Assembly: GCA_037951105.1 (NCBI GenBank)
Contig: JBAMJV010008358.1
Location: forward strand, 1 to 64,000
Reading direction: 5' to 3'
DNA length: 64,000 nt
Source of the DNA: Echinarachnius parma
Taxonomy: Eukaryota; Echinodermata; Echinoidea; Clypeasteroida; Echinarachniidae
Positions within the stretch are counted from its first letter, which is position 1; each line of letters begins with the position of its first letter. The notes below the pieces were generated by a model that was not told the DNA's origin, did no database searches, and saw only the letters and a list, made by a program, of their open reading frames with translations. Made by a program: the position numbers and the translations under genes. Shown here piece by piece: positions 58,410 to 64,000 of the stretch.

Positions 58410-58919
58410 TTAATATATAAATAGCGGGCTTTATACCTCCATCGTCTTTATAAAGAATCATACAAGAACATAATCACACGTCATGTTATGTTAAAGACAT
58501 AAGATTGCGGGAGTTGCACCTCTACCCACCGTCGCCCCGTCCACAGGGGGTAATGAGTAACATAATAACAACTCATGTTGATCAGAATCGAGTTGACGTG
58601 CAGACGTTCCATTGTAAGGAACTGTCAATTTATACCCCGAGCGGGTTCGATCCGATACAAGGAGAAGATCACAATTCACATGGAGAACGACGAAAATAGT
58701 TTTGTTTTAGAGGGCATAATCGAAAATCCGATGTAATGGCTGCGAGGTGAACCCAAAGGTAAAAGAGGCAAATCAATTCCAATGTTGAAAAGGTGTTACA
58801 CTACTTGGCCCAGATAACAAAAAAAAAAGGAAAGCCCGATTGCAATGTTCGCTTCGTTTCCTCAGAACACGTGCACATACATTATATTAGTCTATAGTCG
58901 ACACAAGACCTGACACTTG

Positions 58920-59470
58920 TTTTTGAATATCTGTCTTTCCTTCTTCTTTCAGTCTCTATCTCACCCTTTCAGTCGATATCTTTATTATGATATCATCGGC
59001 TCTCTTTATTTTACTCTTCCCTCGTCTCTGCCTCTCTTTAATATCTCACCCCTTTGCTATTTAATACAATTATGTTGTTATTTATATCCCGACCCTTAAC
59101 TCACTCACTCACTCTCTCAATCTTCTTGCATTTCTATCCCTCATTCATCTCTAATCTTATTCAGTTTATCTTGTATTGAGTGTACATATATTATGTATTT
59201 ATTTTCTATCTCTCTTCCAATTCATTATCGTCATACTTCCTCCCCCCTCTTCTTTTCATCTCCTTTTCCCCTTAAATCATTTCCTTCGAGATTATAAAAT
59301 CCCCATAAAATGTGTACATAGCCCACAACGTTCCCGATCGCTAGAGGTTAATGTTATACTCTTCTCTCTTTGTCTCACTTCTTCTCAATTCTCTTTCACT
59401 CTCACACTCTCTCTTTATGTCAATCTATATACTTATTATCTACCTATCTAATTAACTTTCTATTTAACTA
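58920..59470. repeat. Pyrimidine-rich low-complexity tract
   Basis: About 550 bases dominated by TCTC, CTTT and TCACTCAC on the plus strand. It could act as a polypyrimidine stretch, but no acceptor with a coding exon follows. Confidence 0.6.
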
Positions 59471-59559
59471 TCTCCGCTCCTTTCTTTCTCTTAAACTGAA
59501 ACTCCCTTATCCCACCTGATGTAAAACAATATTGCTCATGTCGTAATTGCCTCAAACTT

Positions 59560-60790
59560 GATCACTTTTGGGGTTATTCGGAGCGAGGAAAGTCCCGCGA
59601 TTTAGGGTAACCGCGATTGCTAAATTGTGTTCCCATTACACATCGCCGAAAAGGGGAAAGTAAATACGGTATATCGTTTGATTTCGGGGTTATTGACTTA
59701 GAATTTCCATTCACATCGTGAAATCACTTGTATTAGCTGAAAATAGACGCATACGCGGCTTCATGATATTTATATAAATCCCTCGACAATGAATAGGCAG
59801 GAGTGATTTGTTTCCGAGAATAAAATACTATTAATCTGTGAAGAGGAAGAGGTGATTGATAGAAATATAAGTGATTTGTCTTGTTCTACGTTGATGCGAT
59901 CGCTTACATGAAACACACACGTACTGGTATAATAGTGAGATGCCAAAATTAGGCCCGCTGTCCGCCCTTTTCTTTCTGGATCCAATCGTTTTGTCATAGG
60001 CTTCTTCTATGTCTTCTTAAAACAAAACAAAAACATGTTGGGGCTCTTCTTGTCGGTTTTTATTTGCGTACATTCAATTTTGTCACAGAAACAGGAAAGT
60101 TTACGATATTTTTCTATGAATTTCGAGGTTACTGACTTAGAATTGTCATGTTCGTAAAAATCACCTTTATTAGCAGAAAATAGACGCATGCGGGTACATG
60201 ATAATGTATATAAATCTCCCGGAAGCAAAAATTAATAGGTAGTTATAGTAAATATTTGTTGGTTTTCCCGAGAATAAAATACTATATATTAATCTGTGCA
60301 GAGGAAGAGGTGATGGATAGAAATGGCGAATTATTGCCTGGTATTGTTCTACGTTGATGCGATCGCTTCCACAAAACACAACATAATTATTGCTATCATA
60401 ATAGAAAAACTAAATTAAAGGTCCACTATATGCGCCCTTTTTTCTGGATCCAGTCGCATTGTTACAGATATGTCATGTCACCGTTCAACAAAAATACAAA
60501 ACAGTTAGAACTTTTCACGTTGTTGTTTAGTGTGTACATTTATCACCGCAAAGGGCAATTTTACGGAATGCCGTTAGATTTCGAGGCTACGGACTTTAAT
60601 ATGTTCATGTTCGTAAAATCAGATTTATTGGCAGAAAATAGACGCCTGCGTGTATACTAGACCGTACCTATGTAAATATCTCGTAAGTACAAATGAGTAG
60701 GCAGTTATAGTAAAGAGATTTATGTTTCTGAGAATCAAATTATATTAATCTATACAAAAAGAGAGTACAAAACATGCAGGTATTGTTATC
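59560..60790. repeat. Tandem array, ~440-460 bp units, three copies
   Basis: GAAAATAGACGC lies at about 59739, 60176 and 60634 (periods 437 and 458). Units share GAGGTTACTGACTTAGAAT, GAGAATAAAATACTATTAAT, TTGTTCTACGTTGATGCGAT and TTTCTGGATCCA(A/G)TCG. Divergence is moderate. The 60-76 codon frames on both strands recur from unit to unit and carry no domain. Confidence 0.82.
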
Positions 60791-61735
60791 ATAACCCACT
60801 AGAAATCATAGACCCAACATGCACGAGTCGTTTTTTTTTTTGTTTTTTTTTAATAGAGAGAAAGTTTATCATATTTCAGGACATTATTTCAAATACCTGT
60901 TAAAGATCGATAACACGTACGAAAAAGGAAACAAAAAAAGGATCAAATCAGGGCCTGGGAAATATTAGTTTATACTAACTTTATGACTTTATACTAACCC
61001 CATGCATAGATTGGTAGTTAAAACAGCTGCTTATAGGCCTTGCATACTCGTTAATGAAAGAAAATGTGCGCAAAACATTGCGATGGATTGGGTCGGACGG
61101 TAAAATTGTTTGAGGGTCATTGACCTCACTTTATTCAAGAGACTCAAACAAAGTGAAACTCCAGGGGCGTTACATATGCGTTTGAACGCAAATTTGCATT
61201 AAAAAAAAAATTTGTAGTCGCGTTTAATCGCTACTCTTTATGCTACCCCCTTATAGTTTATTGTTACTGGTTCAATTGATTATTGCGAGATTATTAATTA
61301 TACATTTGTTAAATTACACACAAGAGTCAGGCGACTTGTTCTCGAATTACCGTACATGCTTGTACGTATGGTCTGATTTTATTAACAATCAGATTTCTAA
61401 ACTTTACATTTTGTGTAAAATTTAGTGATGTAGGAACACGCATATATATATACAATCATTCAGTGACCATTTAGACCACTGTTTTAATTTCTCTTTTGAA
61501 AATGAAATTACATGTGCGACTTGAGTGCATGCGATAATGATGCTTATTCCAGACATAAAGCCGACCATTCTGTGATTGTTTCTTAAAATTCGGAGCCCGG
61601 GATATGAGGCAAGAAATAATTTATCATGGCATAGTTCCACGTTTTACTTCAAAGCAAGAGTTGCCCAAGTCATTTTGTTTGGACGGAGTTTGTGACGCAG
61701 TCGGGTTTCAGTCCGCACCCCAATGTCTTCATGAG
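60791..61735. other. Unassigned stretch
   Basis: AT-rich with poly-T at 60830-60850. An open frame at 61604-61786 runs into the next element and is not supported. Confidence 0.5.
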
Positions 61736-61736
61736 G

Positions 61737-62022
61737 TGTTTCACAAAGATCCTAAGTTGGCCTTAACAATTATGAAAAGCCGTTAGTTTCTTGGAAATTA
61801 TGTTGTAACCGTTCTTTTAAAAGGCATACAATGTTGATAACATGCATTAATAGTTTGCATTATCAATAATATTTGTATGTTCTTATTGTAACATTAAAGT
61901 CTAAAATACTTGCATGTTTGCTTTTGAATATATTTTATACCAAGTCTACAAATGGCTTACCATACTTTTTAAGTCCAACTAAGAGTTAAGTTCAACTTAG
62001 AATATTTGTGAAACACTCCCCT
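61737..62022. mobile_element. ~285-bp miniature element, GTGTTTCACAAA ends
   Basis: Left GTGTTTCACAAAGATCCTAA then GTTGGCCTTAAC; right complement GTGTTTCACAAATATTCTAA then GTTGAACTTAACTC. Interior AT-rich. Confidence 0.78.
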
Positions 62023-62428
62023 TGATCACCTTTAGGAAACCTTGCGCAATCGGTGCTTTGTGAATTACTCACGATTCTCCATCTATTGGAAGAAAAGAAG
62101 GAATACGATACAGAATAAGACAAAAATACAAATCATGTGGTCCGTTTATTTATCTCTGAGAGGAAATGGAGAAAGATAGGTAGAAGCTGGTTTGATACAT
62201 ATGTCGTGTATATTAGGTTCTCCTTGAAAGTATTAAGCGATCGGAACATAGATAGCTGAGAACCGGTGTCCTGTCACAATTCGTTGTCATCATTATATAA
62301 CCTATGTTCCAACATTCACGTAGACAGGGCCCATCACAAACTGTTGCTATCAGTATGTCCCCACATGTTGTGTAGCTAGCCAGGATCATTCCACACGGGT
62401 GAAACTTTCTTGTTTCCCCACTTTAACC
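62023..62428. other. Unassigned stretch
   Basis: No gene recognised. Confidence 0.5.
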
Positions 62429-62429
62429 A

Positions 62430-62450
62430 GGGGGGGGGGGGGGGGGGGGT
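62430..62450. repeat. Poly-G tract
   Basis: About 20 consecutive G. Confidence 0.92.
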
Positions 62451-64000
62451 GGTTGATATATCAGAAGTATCATTGAAACTATTACACGATTTGAAGAGAG
62501 AGTGAACCAAGAATCGGTGTTACATCTCATGCTATGTCCCCACAATGGCGCAGTCATGTATACCACGTGTTCATGCATGACGGGGTAGGGTAGTTAGAGG
62601 TGGGGCCATCTTTGGCGAAGTTGGGAAACACCCCATTCCACCCCTGTATGTAAAAACGTTCCCATCATGCACGTAGTCGTAGAGGTTACGAGCATGTTTT
62701 TTAGTTTCACAGTCTGATTCCTTAATTTAATTATCATGTATTATTTAACACAAGTGTGCATTTTACTTTTCTAACATAAATTTATTCAATTTAAACATAC
62801 TTAAAGTTAAAGAGGAAAAACGCACGCTTGAATTGATACCGTGAAATACGTCGCATATAAATGGTAATCAAATGTCGATTTACTTCCAAATTAATTACTC
62901 CGTCATGACCTGTGTTTGCAAAAACGCTTACACGTAAATCCTTTCTACGGCTGATTCATCAAACCGTCATCTTGAAATCGCTTTAGGTATCGCTCAATCT
63001 ATTTTTAGATGATTAATTGTGCATTCATTCAGCAACCTTGATTGAGTACGTGGAAAGTAGGCCACGTGTGCAATAAGTGATTATACTGTTTTGTAAAACT
63101 ACATACTATTATGACGGTCATGACGGTTGCAGGCGGCACGATCAAAGGAATATCCAGGTGAGATAATGGATCCGATTTCCTTTTGGCCCAGATTTTGTTT
63201 GTTTTTCTTTCGTTGTGCCAAGTGTTTTTGTGTTATTTATTTCGATAATTAATTAATGATTTGAGTACAACATAAATAAATACTTGATATTTGATTTAAA
63301 GAAAACAGTATCATCGCTTAGCTCTTTAGAATAACATCACTCCGGTTATATGATACAGTGCTGTCCCGCACAAAATGTGTGCATCATATCAACTCCCCGG
63401 GGAGCTGCATTCCTTACAAACGGCTTATAGGTATTGAGAATATTATTTCTACAAAGAATATTACCTCCTATACCAAAACAAAAGCATACGGGAGCTCTCA
63501 GTCGATGGTTCACTGCTGCGCAAGTATAAGCATACAAAGTTAAACCACCAAAATAATACAAGGCAAAATAAAATCCAATTAAACACTACATTTTTCCGGT
63601 GGAAGATTATGTGCAGCATTGATAATTATAGTACTATAGATTAACATGAAATATATCTTGACCATTGACCATCTGGACTACCTGTTCAATTAGTCAATAT
63701 CCTGAGCCAACTTTAATCATCCTGACACCTTTGGCATACCATTCGAATGCTAGCTCACTGGTCCTTAGGCTACGACATGACCCTTACTTGATTTAACTAC
63801 CTTGTGGGTTAAGCCAAACAAAATATCAACAATTAAGGTATAAAACAAATCAGAGCCTTTTAATTATGATTAAAAGTAAATGTCGTTTTGGCCCATTTTC
63901 ATAGAAGCGTAATTCACACAGTCATGTAGTCATGTCTTATATTCACCAGAGGTTGATTAGCATCAATTGATTTCCACCTTTAATTATCGCGTACAACGAA
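62451..64000. other. Unassigned stretch to window end
   Basis: AT-rich. A donor-like ATATCCAG/GTGAGA at 63158 closes a very short frame starting ATGACGGTCATGACG (63111), too little to call an exon. Confidence 0.5.

Noticed and set aside
61604..61786. 60-codon frame MRQEIIYHG...
   Set aside because: Its last third lies inside the GTGTTTCACAAA miniature element.
63111..63157. Short first exon ending ATATCCAG/GTGAGA
   Set aside because: Only about 16 codons, no promoter evidence and no downstream partner exon.

Overview
The window is AT-rich, non-prokaryotic nuclear DNA with no long open genes. It holds one small, very clear spliced exon, many transposon copies, tandem arrays and unusually long poly-C/poly-G runs. 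This density of TTAA-flanked miniature elements, a foldback transposon of the kind first described in sea urchins, and an animal neurotransmitter-receptor exon point to a marine invertebrate. An echinoderm is my best guess, but this rests on repeat style and a single exon, so another marine phylum is not excluded.

Host gene: at 30534-30601 (+) there is a 68-bp exon with a textbook acceptor and donor. It encodes part of the extracellular ligand-binding domain of a Cys-loop chloride-channel subunit, closest in wording to GABA-A receptor beta subunits. Exon length, phases and position match the 68-bp exon of vertebrate GABA-A receptor genes. I found no second exon of this gene, so most of the window is probably two very long introns, one on each side.

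Layout: 1-7.4 kb holds poly-C tracts, a degenerate 105-120 bp array and a ~240 bp array built around C and G runs. 7.4-12.8 kb has a tRNA-like fragment, a tandem array broken by a TTAA-type element, and a palindromic miniature element. 12.8-15.0 kb is a large palindrome that carries a nested foldback element. 15-25 kb has a ~220 bp array and scattered elements. 25-30.5 kb is a dense cluster of miniature elements ending just before the receptor exon. 30.7-37.7 kb is a ~7 kb TTAA-flanked transposon with a decayed THAP zinc-finger exon on + and exons resembling the P2X7 C-terminal domain on -. 38-64 kb is mostly miniature elements (several nested), arrays and simple repeats.

Working family names used below: TTAA-A, TTAA-B, TTAA-C and TTAA-D are non-autonomous elements with AGGG-like (AR-G) ends inserted at TTAA. 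All but B-type relics are under about 0.65 kb. GCC-box elements carry a conserved GCCATCTT-type block. GGCGC elements have ends reading CCAAAAGGCGCTAAATCCAC. The TTAA families share target site and terminal bases with the 7 kb THAP element, so a cross-mobilised guild is a reasonable but unproven idea.
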